64,000 nt of DNA, taken from Alteribacter lacisalsi. Its GTDB lineage: Bacteria > Bacillota > Bacilli > Bacillales > Salisediminibacteriaceae. The notes beneath the pieces were generated by a model, which saw nothing but the letters and a program-made list of their open reading frames with translations, did no database searches and was not told where the DNA came from. Position 1 is the stretch's first letter, and each line of letters opens with the position of its first letter. A program made the position numbers and the translations under genes. Positions 8,922 to 22,929 of this stretch are shown here, in pieces. The DNA lies in assembly GCF_003226345.1 (NCBI RefSeq), contig NZ_PDOF01000001.1, positions 992,001-1,056,000 on the forward strand. Direction: 5' to 3'.

Positions 8922-9203
8922 CCTGCATGTTAAAAAGGAGCATGGCTTTATGTTTGTCAGGAACGCTTCGCTGAACGCCATCCGCTTGCTTTCCAAGCGT
9001 TCAGCTTCGTTTGGCTAAACGGAATCAGCACTTTAAGTTTAATCATTAAAGCATGTATCCAGCAATCAAAAATGACTCTCGCCAGCGGCGAGGGTTATTC
9101 TCTTTACAGAAACCAAGGTTAGTTTGTAATTAAAGTCCAAAGACAGTCCGGGAAGGAATGCCCGTAAATGTTCATACGGCAGATTTTCCTGATATCTGTA
9201 ACT
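8922..9203. other. Gene-free spacer with hairpins
   Basis: No supportable gene. It holds an inverted repeat GAACGCTT (8961-8968) / AAGCGTTC (8995-9002), and a hairpin CTCTCGCC (9076-9083) / GGCGAGGG (9087-9094) followed by a pyrimidine-rich TTATTCTCTTT. The second is a probable terminator for the yteA-type gene. Confidence 0.5.
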
Positions 9204-9320
9204 GGGAATGAAGCGGAAGGCGGCGACTCCGACGGGAAAGGAATATTCAAGACTCTGCAGGGCGACTTTCCCAAGGAGGCAGAGGCGTTGCCCGCAGATA
9301 GCGTCTGCCTGCAGCGAAAT
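9204..9320 (+). repeat. Dispersed ~120-bp repeat, copy 2
   Basis: Blocks GAAGCGGAAGGCGGCGACTCC, CTGCAGGG, TTTCCCAAGGAGGCAGAGGCG and TTGCCCGCAGATAGCGTCTGC follow the same order as copies 1 and 3, but this copy is more diverged. It lies upstream of lspA, after the probable terminator near 9076-9110. Confidence 0.8.
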
Positions 9321-9456
9321 GAATTCTGAATACCTAATGAATAAAATCGATGGTCAGCACTGGGCTGACATTACCCGAGCCTCCCCCTTTTATTGTGCGA
9401 ACGCCCCGCCTGTGCTAAAATGCAAAAGGACACATGTGTGGAACGGAGGCAGTAAG

Positions 9457-9933
9457 TTGAAAGCAATAAAGTATTATGCCATAGCTCTTATAATTATCAT
9501 CCTTGACCAGATTACAAAATGGGTCGTTGTCCAGCGTATGGAAATCGGCGAATCCATCCCGGTTATCGAAAATGTATTCCACTTCACTTCCCACCGGAAT
9601 GCGGGGGCTGCTTTCGGAATTCTCCAGGGTCAGATGTGGCTTTTTTACATCGCCACTGCCATTGTGCTCGTATTTGTAACGTATTACATACAGACACAGG
9701 GGAAACACAATCCGCTGTTTGGAATAAGCCTGGGCCTTGTTCTCGGCGGTGCGATCGGAAATTTCATCGACCGTATTCTTTTTAATGAAGTTGTCGATTT
9801 TATTGACGTTTACATTTTCGCGTATAACTTTCCAATTTTTAACGTAGCGGATTCCGCACTTGTAGTAGGTGTTGGACTACTGATTGTGTATGTATTTATT
9901 GAAGACAGGAAGCAGGAGAAAAAAGATGACTAA
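9457..9933 (+). CDS. lspA: Lipoprotein signal peptidase (signal peptidase II)
   Basis: A 158-residue inner-membrane aspartyl protease that cleaves signal peptides from prolipoproteins after Lgt diacylglyceryl transfer. Four hydrophobic segments are seen (about 4-22, 58-78, 86-104, 128-148). The conserved RNAGAAFG (48-54), GNFIDR with Asp105, and FNVADS with Asp132 are present; the two aspartates are the catalytic pair. The start is TTG 9457, with GGAGG (9445-9449) 7 nt upstream. A longer frame upstream runs through the repeat and is not coding. Confidence 0.96.
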   Translation: MKAIKYYAIALIIIILDQITKWVVVQRMEIGESIPVIENVFHFTSHRNAGAAFGILQGQMWLFYIATAIVLVFVTYYIQTQGKHNPLFGISLGLVLGGAIGNFIDRILFNEVVDFIDVYIFAYNFPIFNVADSALVVGVGLLIVYVFIEDRKQEKKDD

Positions 9934-10846
9934 ACATGAAACAACGATTACAGAAGAACAGCAGGGGCAGAGAATTGACAAAGCGCTGGCGAGCGTTCTA
10001 ACGTTTTCCCGTTCCCAGATTCAGCATTTTATTGACGAAGGACTGCTTAAAGTCAATGGAAATGAAATAAAAAACAAATACAAGGTGCAGCCCGGCGATC
10101 ACGTCACGTTAATGGAGCCGGAGCCGGAGGAACTGGATGTAACGGCTGAAAACCTAGATCTGGATATTGTCTATGAAGACGCGGACGTGCTTGTTGTAAA
10201 TAAACCGAGAGGCATGGTCGTTCACCCTGCACCGGGACATACAAGCGGCACCCTGGTGAACGGACTTATGCACCACTGTACAGATCTCAGCGGCATCAAT
10301 GGTGTCGTGAGACCCGGTATCGTTCACCGCATCGATAAGGACACTTCAGGTCTGTTAATGGTCGCTAAAAACGATACAGCCCACGAATCTCTGGTAAATC
10401 AGCTGAAAGCAAAAACAACGAAGCGTGAATACCGTGCGATCGTTCACGGCTTAATCAGTCATGACACAGGGACAATCGATGCCCCGATTGGAAGAGACAC
10501 GGATGAGCGTCAGAACATGACGGTAACTGAAAGAAACAGCCGTGATGCGGTTACCCATTTTCACGTGATTGAACGGTTCAAAAACCACACGTATGTAACA
10601 TGTGAACTGGAAACGGGACGGACACACCAGATTCGGGTTCACATGAAATATATTGGTTTCCCCATCATGGCAGATCCGAAATACGGACCCCGTAAGAAAT
10701 CTTCCTATCCGATTGATGGGCAGGCGCTCCACGCAGCAGTACTAGGTTTTAAACATCCGCGCACCGGCGAGATGATGACCTTTGAAGCCCCTCTGCCTGA
10801 AGATATGCAGGCGTGCCTCGCACAGCTTAAACGGGAAATGGGTTGA
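9926..10846 (+). CDS. rluD: RluD/YlyB-family 23S rRNA pseudouridine synthase
   Basis: A 306-residue enzyme with an N-terminal S4 RNA-binding domain (about 14-75) and an RsuA/RluA-type catalytic domain. The catalytic Asp137 lies in HRIDKDTSGLL, and ETGRTHQIRVH forms the C-terminal family block. It isomerises uridines in 23S rRNA (the helix 69 group in E. coli RluD); the exact target here is inferred from orthology with B. subtilis ylyB. The start ATG 9926 overlaps the lspA end by 8 nt, with GGAG upstream inside lspA, so the two are translationally coupled. Confidence 0.92.
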   Translation: MTKHETTITEEQQGQRIDKALASVLTFSRSQIQHFIDEGLLKVNGNEIKNKYKVQPGDHVTLMEPEPEELDVTAENLDLDIVYEDADVLVVNKPRGMVVHPAPGHTSGTLVNGLMHHCTDLSGINGVVRPGIVHRIDKDTSGLLMVAKNDTAHESLVNQLKAKTTKREYRAIVHGLISHDTGTIDAPIGRDTDERQNMTVTERNSRDAVTHFHVIERFKNHTYVTCELETGRTHQIRVHMKYIGFPIMADPKYGPRKKSSYPIDGQALHAAVLGFKHPRTGEMMTFEAPLPEDMQACLAQLKREMG

Positions 10847-10871
10847 CGATTTTCAGAATGAGTGCCATAAT
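10843..10871 (+). promoter_or_regulatory. Sigma-A promoter of the pyr operon
   Basis: TTGACG (10843-10848), 17-bp spacer, CATAAT (10866-10871). The -35 box overlaps the rluD stop codon. Confidence 0.8.
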
Positions 10872-10899
10872 AACACAGACAGCGAAATTGCAGACACCC

Positions 10900-11030
10900 T
10901 TTAAGACAGTCCAGAGAGGCTGAGAAGGAATTGTGTTGCACCTGCTTCAGATACCAGTGTATCTGACATGTATACCTACGCAGATGTAAGCAGATCCTCT
11001 CATCCGGATATCGGACGGGAGGATTTTTTT
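10900..11030 (+). promoter_or_regulatory. PyrR attenuator 1 (pyrR leader)
   Basis: The PyrR-binding anti-antiterminator core AGTCCAGAGAGGCTGAGAAGG lies at about 10908-10928. It is followed by antiterminator sequence and a terminator hairpin, 10994-11005 with 11013-11024, then T7. UMP-bound PyrR would favour termination before pyrR. Confidence 0.93.
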
Positions 11031-11089
11031 ATCTCCTGCTGAATCCGGACTGCATTCGTAATATAAAGCTGTTTTCGGATAGTGTAACT

Positions 11090-11780
<691 letters not shown>

Positions 11781-11783
11781 GCT

Positions 11784-11873
11784 GGTCCAGTGAGGCCGGG
11801 AAGGGGTACACTCCTCACGCATGCTTTCGTATGCGTAACGGACGATACCTCTTTGGATACAAAGAGGTTTTTT
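11784..11873 (+). promoter_or_regulatory. PyrR attenuator 2 (pyrR-pyrP)
   Basis: The PyrR box GGTCCAGTGAGGCCGGGAAG (11784-11803) is followed by a terminator with arms ACCTCTTT (11847-11854) and AAAGAGGT (11861-11868) and a T6 run. Confidence 0.93.
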
Positions 11874-11901
11874 GTTTGCATAAAAAGAGGAGGAATCACA
11901 T

Positions 11902-13227
11902 ATGGAAAACACAAAAAACACAGTAAACATTCATGAAGTTCCACGGTTTGATAAATGGCTTGTTCTGAGTCTCCAGCATTTGTTCGCCATGTTTGGGGCC
12001 ACCATTCTCGTGCCGATGCTTGTCGGACTTGATCCGGCTGTTGCGCTCGTATCGAGCGGACTTGGTACTCTTGCCTACCTGATCGTAACAAGGGGACAGA
12101 TTCCGGCCTACCTCGGCTCCTCGTTTGCCTTTATCATGCCGCTCATTGCCGCCATCAGTCTCGGTGGACCTGAAGGAGCCATGATCGGGAGTTTCTTTGC
12201 AGGAATTATTTACGGGGTTGTTGCCCTGATTATTAAAGCAACCGGTGTGAACTGGCTTATGAATCTTCTGCCGCCGGTCGTTGTCGGCCCGGTTATTATC
12301 GTCATCGGCCTTGGGCTTGCAGGCGTAGCCGTAGATATGGCAATGAACGACCAGGCAACCGGGGAGTACAGCGGTGCGCTGTTTACCGTCGCCATTGTGA
12401 CACTTGCCATCACACTCATAGCCGCAGCTTTCTTTAAGGGATTTTTCGGACTCATTCCAATTCTGATCGGGTTAACCGGTGGATATACGTTTGCATGGAC
12501 ACAGGGAATGGTGAATCTGGCACCTGTAAGAGAAGCTGCCTGGATCGCCTCACCAGACTTTCTTATTCCTTTTGCAACTTATACGCCGCAGTTAAACTGG
12601 ACAATTGTGGCGATCATGGCTCCGATTGCTCTCGTCACACTGGCAGAGCATATCGGTGACCAGATGGTTCTCAGTAAAGTAGCCGGAAAGAACTTTATCC
12701 GTAAGCCGGGACTGCACCGTTCAATTATGGGAGACGGCGTCGCCACGTTCCTCTCCTCCCTTCTCGGGGCGCCGCCGAACACCACATACGGTGAAAACAT
12801 CGGTGTTGTCGCACTTACACGGGTGTTCAGTGTCTTTGTAATAGGTGGTGCAGCCGTGATCGCGGTCATGTTCGGCTTCGTCGGTAAGGTAAGTGCGCTG
12901 ATCAGTACGATTCCGGTCCCGGTCATGGGAGGCGTATCCATTCTCCTCTTCGGGATCATCGCGGCAAGCGGGATGCGGATGATGGTGGACAGAAAAGTGG
13001 ACTTTGGACAGAAGCGAAACCTTATCATTGCCTCTGTGATTCTTATTTTGGGGATTGGAATCGAAGTGAACGAAGCAGCAGACTTTTCCGGAATGGCCAT
13101 CGCCACAGTTGCAGGGATCCTTCTAAACCTGGTCCTACCCGGTCGTGAGAACCAGAACATTGATGAAGAAGCCATGTTTGAAGAAAATGAAGAAAAAGCA
13201 AAAACGAATAAAGAAGATGCGGCATAA
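11902..13227 (+). CDS. pyrP: Uracil permease
   Basis: A 441-residue NCS2/NAT family membrane transporter with about 14 hydrophobic segments. It starts with the cytoplasmic peptide before FDKWLVLSLQHLFAMFGATILVP. The family elements ALVTLAEHIGDQ (about 246-257) and GAPPNTTYGENIGV (about 289-302) form the substrate site. It imports uracil by proton symport. The acidic tail after about 415 is cytoplasmic. ATG 11902 follows AGAGGAGGAA. It sits between PyrR attenuators 2 and 3. Confidence 0.96.
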   Translation: MENTKNTVNIHEVPRFDKWLVLSLQHLFAMFGATILVPMLVGLDPAVALVSSGLGTLAYLIVTRGQIPAYLGSSFAFIMPLIAAISLGGPEGAMIGSFFAGIIYGVVALIIKATGVNWLMNLLPPVVVGPVIIVIGLGLAGVAVDMAMNDQATGEYSGALFTVAIVTLAITLIAAAFFKGFFGLIPILIGLTGGYTFAWTQGMVNLAPVREAAWIASPDFLIPFATYTPQLNWTIVAIMAPIALVTLAEHIGDQMVLSKVAGKNFIRKPGLHRSIMGDGVATFLSSLLGAPPNTTYGENIGVVALTRVFSVFVIGGAAVIAVMFGFVGKVSALISTIPVPVMGGVSILLFGIIAASGMRMMVDRKVDFGQKRNLIIASVILILGIGIEVNEAADFSGMAIATVAGILLNLVLPGRENQNIDEEAMFEENEEKAKTNKEDAA

Positions 13228-13267
13228 TAGGGGAGCAGAGACTCCCCCGCCAAATCGTTCATCCTTT

Positions 13268-13385
13268 AACCAGGTCCAGAGAGGCTCGAAAGGGTAATCC
13301 GCGCAGCATGTGTATACAGGACATCTGTATACGTAAGCACAAACTGCGCAGAAAGCACCCCGGGAGAGCTCGGGGTGCTTTTTTT
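13268..13385 (+). promoter_or_regulatory. PyrR attenuator 3 (pyrP-pyrB)
   Basis: The PyrR box AGGTCCAGAGAGGCTCGAAA (13272-13291) is followed by a terminator with 10-bp arms AAGCACCCCG (13353-13362) and CGGGGTGCTT (13371-13380) and T7. Confidence 0.93.
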
Positions 13386-13430
13386 ACAACACTGAGTGCA
13401 TGACCACAAATGATTCAGGAGGAAACCTGC

Positions 13431-14324
13431 ATGTTTCAATTACGCACGCTTGAAGATTTAAGTGCACGAGAGCTCGATGACCTTCTTTTTGAGGCCGGCC
13501 GATATGCGAACGGCAGCAGCTGTAGAGAGCAGCTTTCAGCCACAGTCGCAAATCTTTTTTTCGAGCCCAGCACCCGTACCAAGGTCAGTTTTGAAAAAGC
13601 CGAGCATGAGCTTGGACTCCATGTCATTAACCTTGAAGCAGGAACATCAAGCATCACAAAAGGAGAAAGTCTCTACGATACCGTCAAAACACTTGAAGCA
13701 ATTGGCTGTGACGCAGCCGTAATCCGGCATCCGGAGGAGAAGTATTACGAGCAGCTTGAAGGCCTGGAGATTCCGGTGATTAACGCCGGAGACGGTGCAG
13801 GAGATCACCCGACTCAGAGCCTGCTTGACCTTCTTACCATCCAGCAGGAATTTCTTTTCTTTCAGAATCTCAAGATTGTGATCTGCGGCGATATCAGGCA
13901 CAGCAGGGTCGCACGGACGAACGCCGGCATACTGAGAAAACTTGGTGCTGACGTATGGTTTTCAGGTCCTGAAGAATGGATGGATGAATCAATCACGGAT
14001 GGAAAAGTTCTACCCATGGATGACGCGGTGAAAACAGCCGACGTGATGATGATGTTAAGAATTCAGACTGAACGCCACAATGAAAGCGGCGAATGGAGTA
14101 AAAAAGCCTACCATGAGGCATACGGACTTACGGAAGCACGGGAGAGGCAGATGAAGCAGACGGCGATTATCATGCATCCCGCTCCAGTCAACAGAGGCTT
14201 TGAGATCGCAGACAGACTGGTGGAATGCGATCGGTCACGAATATTTAAACAAATGGCCAACGGCGTAGCGGTGCGTAAAGCCGTGCTTGTTCGGGCACTT
14301 AACCTTAAGGAGGAAACAGTATGA
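13431..14324 (+). CDS. pyrB: Aspartate carbamoyltransferase catalytic subunit
   Basis: A 297-residue enzyme that makes N-carbamoyl-aspartate from carbamoyl phosphate and aspartate, the second step of de novo pyrimidine synthesis. The carbamoyl-phosphate motif [12 protein letters not shown] is near residue 44, and the aspartate loop lies around HPAPVNRG (about 250). The regulatory subunit PyrI is absent, as in Bacillus. ATG 13431 has AGGAGG upstream; a frame start at 13410 precedes that ribosome site. It overlaps pyrC by 4 nt. Confidence 0.97.
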   Translation: MFQLRTLEDLSARELDDLLFEAGRYANGSSCREQLSATVANLFFEPSTRTKVSFEKAEHELGLHVINLEAGTSSITKGESLYDTVKTLEAIGCDAAVIRHPEEKYYEQLEGLEIPVINAGDGAGDHPTQSLLDLLTIQQEFLFFQNLKIVICGDIRHSRVARTNAGILRKLGADVWFSGPEEWMDESITDGKVLPMDDAVKTADVMMMLRIQTERHNESGEWSKKAYHEAYGLTEARERQMKQTAIIMHPAPVNRGFEIADRLVECDRSRIFKQMANGVAVRKAVLVRALNLKEETV

Positions 14325-15589
14325 AAACTCTTTATAAAAACGGCATCAGCCCTGAAGGAAAAACGGTTCACCTGCTTGTAAATGAAACGGAAGGGACAAT
14401 AGAATCGATTACCAGTGGAAACCCTCCGGAAGCAGACCAAACTGTCAATCTTAACGAAAAATTGATCACACCAGGTTTTGTGGATGTGCACGTCCATTTA
14501 CGTGAACCGGGAGGGGAAGCGAAGGAAACGATCGCCACTGGTACACACGCAGCGGCGAAGGGCGGCTTTACAACAATTGCAGCTATGCCGAATACCCGAC
14601 CGGTGCCGGACTCGAAAGAAAATATTCGTTTAATTCTCGACAAAATTAACACGGATGCCCGCATCCGGGTTCTCCCCTACGGCTCGATTACGGTACGGGA
14701 AGCGGGAAAAGAGCTTGCCGATTTTGAAGGAATTGCAGAGGATGTGCTTGCTTTTACCGATGACGGAGTCGGGGTCCAGGAAGCGGGAATGATGTTTGAG
14801 GCGATGCGAAAAGCTGCAGCATTGGGAAAAGCAGTGGTTGCCCACTGTGAAGATAACACTCTTATCTACGGCGGATCCTTACATAAAGGAAAAGTCTCTG
14901 AAACTCTGAATATACCGGGAATTCCGAGCATCTGTGAATCGGTGCATATTGCAAGAGATGTCCTCCTTGCCGAGGCTGCCGGCGCTCACTATCACGTGTG
15001 TCATGTCAGTACAAAAGAAAGTGTCAGGACGATCCGGGATGCCAAAAAAGCAGGAATCCATGTGACTGCTGAAGTCACCCCTCATCACCTTTTGCTTAGT
15101 GAAGAGGACATCCCCGGAAATGATGCCAACTACAAAATGAATCCGCCGCTCAGAAGTGAAGCAGACCGTCTGGAATTGATCGAAGGACTGCTTGACGGAA
15201 CCATCGACACGATCGCGACCGACCACGCTCCGCACACGAAGGAAGAAAAATCGAGGCCGATGGAAGAATCCCCGTTTGGGATCACCGGACTGGAACTGGC
15301 ATTCCCGCTTCTATATACGAAGATGGTAAAAGCAGGATGCATGACTCTGCAGCAGCTTGTGAGCTGGCTTACAGATAAACCGGCCGGAATATTTCAATTA
15401 CCGTATGGAGAGCTGAAACAAGGAGGAAGGGCAGAATTTACAATCATTGATCTGGAAAAAGAAAAACAGGTTCAGGAAGCGGATTTTGTATCAAAAGGAA
15501 CGAACACGCCTTTTACAGGAGAAACACTGGCGGGCTGGCCGGTAATGACGGTTTTTAACGGAAAACGGATCTGGATGGAGGAGGAGTAA
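14321..15589 (+). CDS. pyrC: Dihydroorotase
   Basis: A 422-residue class I amidohydrolase that closes N-carbamoyl-aspartate to dihydroorotate. Zinc ligands are His57 and His59 in [11 protein letters not shown], the HCED and HVCHVST blocks give further histidines, and Asp301 sits in TDHAPH. ATG 14321 overlaps the pyrB stop (ATGA), so translation is coupled. AAGGAGG lies just upstream, inside pyrB. Confidence 0.97.
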   Translation: MKTLYKNGISPEGKTVHLLVNETEGTIESITSGNPPEADQTVNLNEKLITPGFVDVHVHLREPGGEAKETIATGTHAAAKGGFTTIAAMPNTRPVPDSKENIRLILDKINTDARIRVLPYGSITVREAGKELADFEGIAEDVLAFTDDGVGVQEAGMMFEAMRKAAALGKAVVAHCEDNTLIYGGSLHKGKVSETLNIPGIPSICESVHIARDVLLAEAAGAHYHVCHVSTKESVRTIRDAKKAGIHVTAEVTPHHLLLSEEDIPGNDANYKMNPPLRSEADRLELIEGLLDGTIDTIATDHAPHTKEEKSRPMEESPFGITGLELAFPLLYTKMVKAGCMTLQQLVSWLTDKPAGIFQLPYGELKQGGRAEFTIIDLEKEKQVQEADFVSKGTNTPFTGETLAGWPVMTVFNGKRIWMEEE

Positions 15590-16701
15590 TGATGACAGCA
15601 CGCTGGCTCGTACTTGAAAATGGTGAGGTTTTTAAAGGAAAAGCAATCGGATGTGATCAGCTGAACTCCGGAGAAGTGGTCTTTAACACATCCATGACCG
15701 GGTATCAGGAAATGATGTCGGATCCATCCTACTGCGGACAGATACTTACGCTAACTTATCCACTGGTGGGGAATTATGGTATCAACCGGGACGATTTTGA
15801 GTCGATTACTCCTTATATAAGCGGACTGATCGTAAAAAAAGCTTCCGTACACCCAAGCCACTTCAGATGCAGATTTACTCTGCACGAATGGCTTAAAGCT
15901 AACAATATTCCTGGTCTTATGGGCATCGATACCAGAAAGCTGACCCGGATGATCCGCGAGCGGGGAACCATGAAAGGGGCCTTCTGCAGCAGTATAGACC
16001 AAATTGATGAGAAGGTAACAAGGCTCCAGGAACAGGCATTTCAAACGAACCAGGTTGCAAAAGTATCCACCAGAACCCGGTATGTGACGCCCGCTTCCGG
16101 AAAGCGAATTGTTCTTATTGATTACGGTGCGAAGAAAGGAATCATTAAGGATCTGAATGCTCACGGATTTGAAGTGATCGTTGTTCCGTACAACATCTCA
16201 TCAGACGAGGTGCTGAGCCTGAGCCCGGATGGCGTGATGCTCAGTAACGGCCCTGGAGACCCCGAGGATATCCCGGAAGCCGTTGAGACCGTGCGTAATC
16301 TTCTCGGCCAGGTGCCGTTGTTCGGTATCTGCCTTGGCCATCAGCTGCTTGCCCTTGCCGGTGGTGCAGAAACAGAAAAAATGCGCTTCGGTCACAGAGG
16401 AGGAAATCACCCAGTAAAGGATCTCAGAACCGGTAAAGTGGCTATTACGTCACAGAATCACGGATACACAGTGAATCCGGCTTCTGTTGAACAGACAGAC
16501 CTTGAAATTACCCATATAAATGTGAATGACCGGAGCGTCGAAGGACTCCGCCATACTGTTGTACCGGCATTCAGCGTGCAGTATCATCCGGAGGCAAGTC
16601 CCGGGCCGGAAGACGCCAAGGATCTGTTTATCGAATTCAGAAACATGGTCGACAAAAATCAAACGCCAGCTTCAAAGAAAGAGGGGATCGTTCATGCCTA
16701 G
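15589..16701 (+). CDS. pyrAA: Carbamoyl-phosphate synthase small (glutaminase) subunit
   Basis: A 370-residue class I glutamine amidotransferase that supplies ammonia to PyrAB. The N-terminal CarA domain precedes a C-terminal amidotransferase domain with nucleophile Cys248 in GICLGHQL and the His/Glu of [10 protein letters not shown] near 330. Two consecutive ATG codons (15589, 15592) follow GGAGGAGG; the first overlaps the pyrC stop. Operon position marks it as the pyrimidine-controlled isoform. Confidence 0.96.
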   Translation: MMTARWLVLENGEVFKGKAIGCDQLNSGEVVFNTSMTGYQEMMSDPSYCGQILTLTYPLVGNYGINRDDFESITPYISGLIVKKASVHPSHFRCRFTLHEWLKANNIPGLMGIDTRKLTRMIRERGTMKGAFCSSIDQIDEKVTRLQEQAFQTNQVAKVSTRTRYVTPASGKRIVLIDYGAKKGIIKDLNAHGFEVIVVPYNISSDEVLSLSPDGVMLSNGPGDPEDIPEAVETVRNLLGQVPLFGICLGHQLLALAGGAETEKMRFGHRGGNHPVKDLRTGKVAITSQNHGYTVNPASVEQTDLEITHINVNDRSVEGLRHTVVPAFSVQYHPEASPGPEDAKDLFIEFRNMVDKNQTPASKKEGIVHA

Positions 16702-19700
16702 AATTGAAGGAGTAGAAAAAATTCTTGTTATCGGATCAGGACCTATCGTCATTGGCCAGGCAGCTGAATTTGATTATGCAGGGACTCAGGCCTGCCAGGC
16801 GTTGAAGGAAGACGGCTTTGAAGTGGTGCTGATTAACTCCAACCCGGCTACGATTATGACTGATGAAGCTGTGGCAGACCGTGTTTACATTGAGCCGATT
16901 ACCTGTGAATTTGTAAGCCGGATCATCCGCCAGGAACAGCCTGACGGCCTGCTTGCCACCCTCGGAGGTCAAACCGGTCTGAATATGGCGATCGAGCTTG
17001 ACGAGTCCGGAATTTTAAAAGAGTACGGCGTCAGACTGCTCGGGACCGACCTTGACGCGATTCAGAAGGCTGAAGACCGGGATCAGTTCCGCACGCTGAT
17101 GAGAGAGCTTGGGGAGCCTGTACCGCCGAGTGACATAATTCATCAGGTGGAAGAAGCTGTTGCTTTTGCTGATCAGATCGGATACCCGGTCATCGTGAGG
17201 CCTGCCTACACCCTGGGGGGCACGGGCGGCGGTATTGCAAAGAACGAAGAAAAGCTCCGTGAAATTACGGCTGCCGGGCTTTCCTACAGCCCGGTCAATC
17301 AGTGCCTGATTGAAAAAAGTATTGCCGGTTTCAAAGAGATTGAGTACGAAGTGATGCGCGATGCCGATGATCAGGCGATTGTCGTCTGTAATATGGAGAA
17401 TATTGATCCGGTCGGCATTCATACAGGCGATTCCATCGTAGTAGCACCAAGCCAGACACTCACTGACAGAGAGTATCAGCTGCTCAGGAACGCTTCACTG
17501 AAAATTATCCGTGCACTCGGTATTGAAGGCGGCTGTAACGTGCAGATGGCACTCGATCCGGACAGTGAAAACTACTACATTATCGAAGTGAACCCGCGGG
17601 TGAGCCGCTCATCTGCTCTGGCTTCCAAGGCAACGGGTTATCCGATCGCCAAGTTGAGTGCCAAAATCGCAGCCGGTTTTACCCTGGACGAATGTGAAAA
17701 CCCGATTACAAAAACAACCTTTGCAAGTTTCGAACCGGCACTCGATTACGTCGTCACTAAGATCCCGCGCTGGCCTTTTGACAAATTTGACGCTGCCAAC
17801 CGATCGCTCGGCACACAGATGAAAGCAACCGGAGAAGTGATGGCGATTGGAAGAACAATGGAGGAAAGCCTTCTTAAAGCGGTCCGGTCCACAGAAACCG
17901 GTATTGATCACATCACCGTTCCTTACAAAGACCATCTCAGCCACGAATGGCTAAGGTCAAGGCTTGAAAATGCCGACGATGAGCGTCTTTTCCTCCTGGC
18001 TGAAGCGATCCGTCTTGGGTACTCTACCGAAGAGCTCCATAAAATGACAAAAGTGGACGTGTTTTACCTTGAAACGCTCCGGACGATCGTTAATATGGAG
18101 GAAGAGCTTAGAAAAAACCGGTTCGGCCAAGACCTTCTCACAGAAGCGAAGGAAATGGGCTTCTCGGATCAGACGATTGCGGGGCTGTGGGAGACAGATG
18201 AGCGGGAAGTGGAGGCCTTGCGCCTGGAAAACGGCATTGAACCTGTGTTCAAAATGGTGGACACCTGTGCAGCCGAGTTCGCTTCCTACACACCATACTT
18301 TTACAGCACGTACGAGGAGGAAAATGAGTCTGAAGCAGGCAGCCGGCCTTCGATCCTTGTGCTCGGCTCAGGCCCGATCCGGATCGGGCAGGGGATAGAA
18401 TTTGACTATGCAACCGTGCATACGGTCAAAGCGATTCAGGAAGCAGGGTACGAGGCGATTATTATTAACAACAATCCTGAGACAGTGTCAACGGACTTCA
18501 GTATTTCCGATAAGCTTTACTTCGAACCTCTTACAGTGGAAGACGTGATGAACGTGGTCAGGGTGGACCAGCCTGTGGGGGTGATTGTCCAGTTCGGCGG
18601 CCAGACGGCCATCAATCTGGCTGATGGACTTGTTGAACGGGGCGTGAAAATTCTTGGCACCTCTCTTGAAGACATGGATACCGCCGAGGATCGTGACCAC
18701 TTTGAACAGCTGATGACAAGTCTGGGTATTCCCCAGCCGGAGGGGAAAACAGCGACGAGCGTCAACGAAGCCCTCGCAATCGCTAAAACAATCGGGTTCC
18801 CGGTACTTGTAAGACCTTCCTATGTTCTGGGCGGACGGGCGATGGAAATTGTCTATCAGGAAAAGGACCTGCTTCGCTATATGGAGCGCGCGGTCCGTGT
18901 GAACGAGAAGCATCCGGTTCTGATTGACCGTTATCTTCAGGGCAAGGAACTGGAAGTGGACGCCATTTCAGACGGAGAGACAGTTGTGATTCCGGGTATC
19001 ATGGAGCACATCGAGCGTGCCGGTGTTCATTCAGGAGACTCAATCGCGGTTTATCCTCCGCAGCAGCTCTCCGAACAGCTGAAAGATAAATTGACCGACT
19101 ACACGATGAGAATTGCCAAAGGACTAAACATCATTGGTCTTTTAAATATCCAGTTTGTCCTGTGTGAAGGAAACATTTATGTGCTGGAAGTGAATCCGCG
19201 GTCCAGCCGGACGGTTCCGTTCCTGAGCAAGATCACCGGCGTAAATATGGCAAACCTTGCGACGAGGGCTATTTTAGGCGACCGCCTGGAAGATCTCGGC
19301 TTTAAAGGAGGCTGTCTTCCTGAACCGGAACAGGTCTGCGTCAAGGTACCGGTATTCAGCTTTGCGAAATTAAGAAGTGTGGATATTACACTCGGACCTG
19401 AGATGAAGTCAACCGGAGAAGTAATGGGCAGGGACGATACGCTTGAAAAAGCGCTCTACAAAGGGCTGATCGCTTCAGGGATGAAGATTCCAACATACGG
19501 ATCGGTGCTTTTCACTGTCGCAGATAAAGATAAAACAGACATGATGAACCTCGTGAGGAGATTTCACCGGATCGGATACCGGATCCTTGCAACAGGGGGA
19601 ACGGCTGAAAAAATTAAATCCGAACGCATCCCTGTTACCGTCATTAACAAAATAGGTGATGATAAGCCGACGATGCTGGATACAATCCGTGAGGGGAAAA

Positions 19701-19902
19701 CCCAGTTCATCATCAATACACTGACGAAGGGCAAGCAGCCTGCGCGGGATGGGTTCCGGATCCGACGTGAAGCAGTGGAAAACGGGATCGTCTGTATGAC
19801 AAGCATGGATACGGCAGAAGCACTGCTGAGGGTGCTGGAAATGATGAGTTTTTCAACCGAGGCGATGAGTCAGACGAAAGCCCGGAGGAAGGCGGTGACG
19901 AA

Positions 19903-19906
<4 letters not shown>
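16694..19906 (+). CDS. pyrAB: Carbamoyl-phosphate synthase large subunit
   Basis: A 1070-residue enzyme with two homologous ATP-grasp synthetase halves (about 1-550 and 551-930). These begin with repeated [14 protein letters not shown]- and [14 protein letters not shown]-type nucleotide motifs. A C-terminal methylglyoxal-synthase-like regulatory domain follows (about 930-1070). It makes carbamoyl phosphate from bicarbonate, ammonia and 2 ATP. The start ATG 16694 overlaps pyrAA by 8 nt with GAGGGGAT upstream. A longer in-frame extension inside pyrAA is rejected because the family begins with MPRIEG/MPKR-type sequence. Confidence 0.97.
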
Positions 19907-22299
<2,393 letters not shown>

Positions 22300-22300
<1 letters not shown>

Positions 22301-22917
22301 TGAAGGAAGCAATCGCCAAAGCCCTGCTTGACATTGAAGCGGTATCTTTAAAACCTGATAACCCGTTTACCTGGAGTTCCGGTATGAAATCACCTATCTA
22401 TTGTGATAACAGAGTCACGATGAGTTTCCCGGAGGTCAGAAAAGAGATTGCCATGGCGTTTGCCGAACTGATCCGGACCCGCTACCCGGACACAGAAGTA
22501 ATTGCCGGTACAGCAACAGCCGGCATCCCTCATGCTGCCTGGGTGGCAGAGGAGCTTGGACTCCCAATGATTTATATTCGCTCAAAAGCAAAGGCCCATG
22601 GACAAAAGAACCTGATTGAAGGCAGATTTGAAGCAGGAAATCGCATCGTCGTTATTGAAGATTTAATATCGACCGGCGGCTCTTCTCTTCAGGCTGCCCG
22701 CGCTGTACAGGAAGCCGGGGGCATCGTAGAAGGTGTGGCAGCTATTTTTACGTACGGACTGAAAAAAGGGGAAGATGCGTTTAAGGAAGCGGGGATCACC
22801 TGTTATGCCATAACAGACTTTGCCACGCTTGCCTCACTCGCAGATCTTACCCAGACGCAGAGAGAGGCCCTTCGTTCCTGGCAGGAAGATCCTGAAAGCT
22901 GGTCAAATTCACGGTAA
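22300..22917 (+). CDS. pyrE: Orotate phosphoribosyltransferase
   Basis: A 205-residue type I phosphoribosyltransferase that joins orotate and PRPP to give OMP. The PRPP loop is [17 protein letters not shown] around 116-132; the flexible loop [13 protein letters not shown] lies near 97-109. ATG 22300 overlaps the pyrF stop, with GGAGGAATAGTTA just upstream. It is the last pyrimidine gene of the operon. Confidence 0.97.
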
Positions 22918-22929
22918 GGCAGTGATTGA

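Noticed and set aside
9208-9456. N-terminal extension of lspA through the repeat
   Set aside because: The extension translates repeat copy 2 and lacks a membrane segment; TTG 9457 with GGAGG at 7 nt gives the family length.
12579-13262. Open frame of 227 codons on the minus strand
   Set aside because: Antisense to pyrP; a result of codon bias in the membrane-protein gene.
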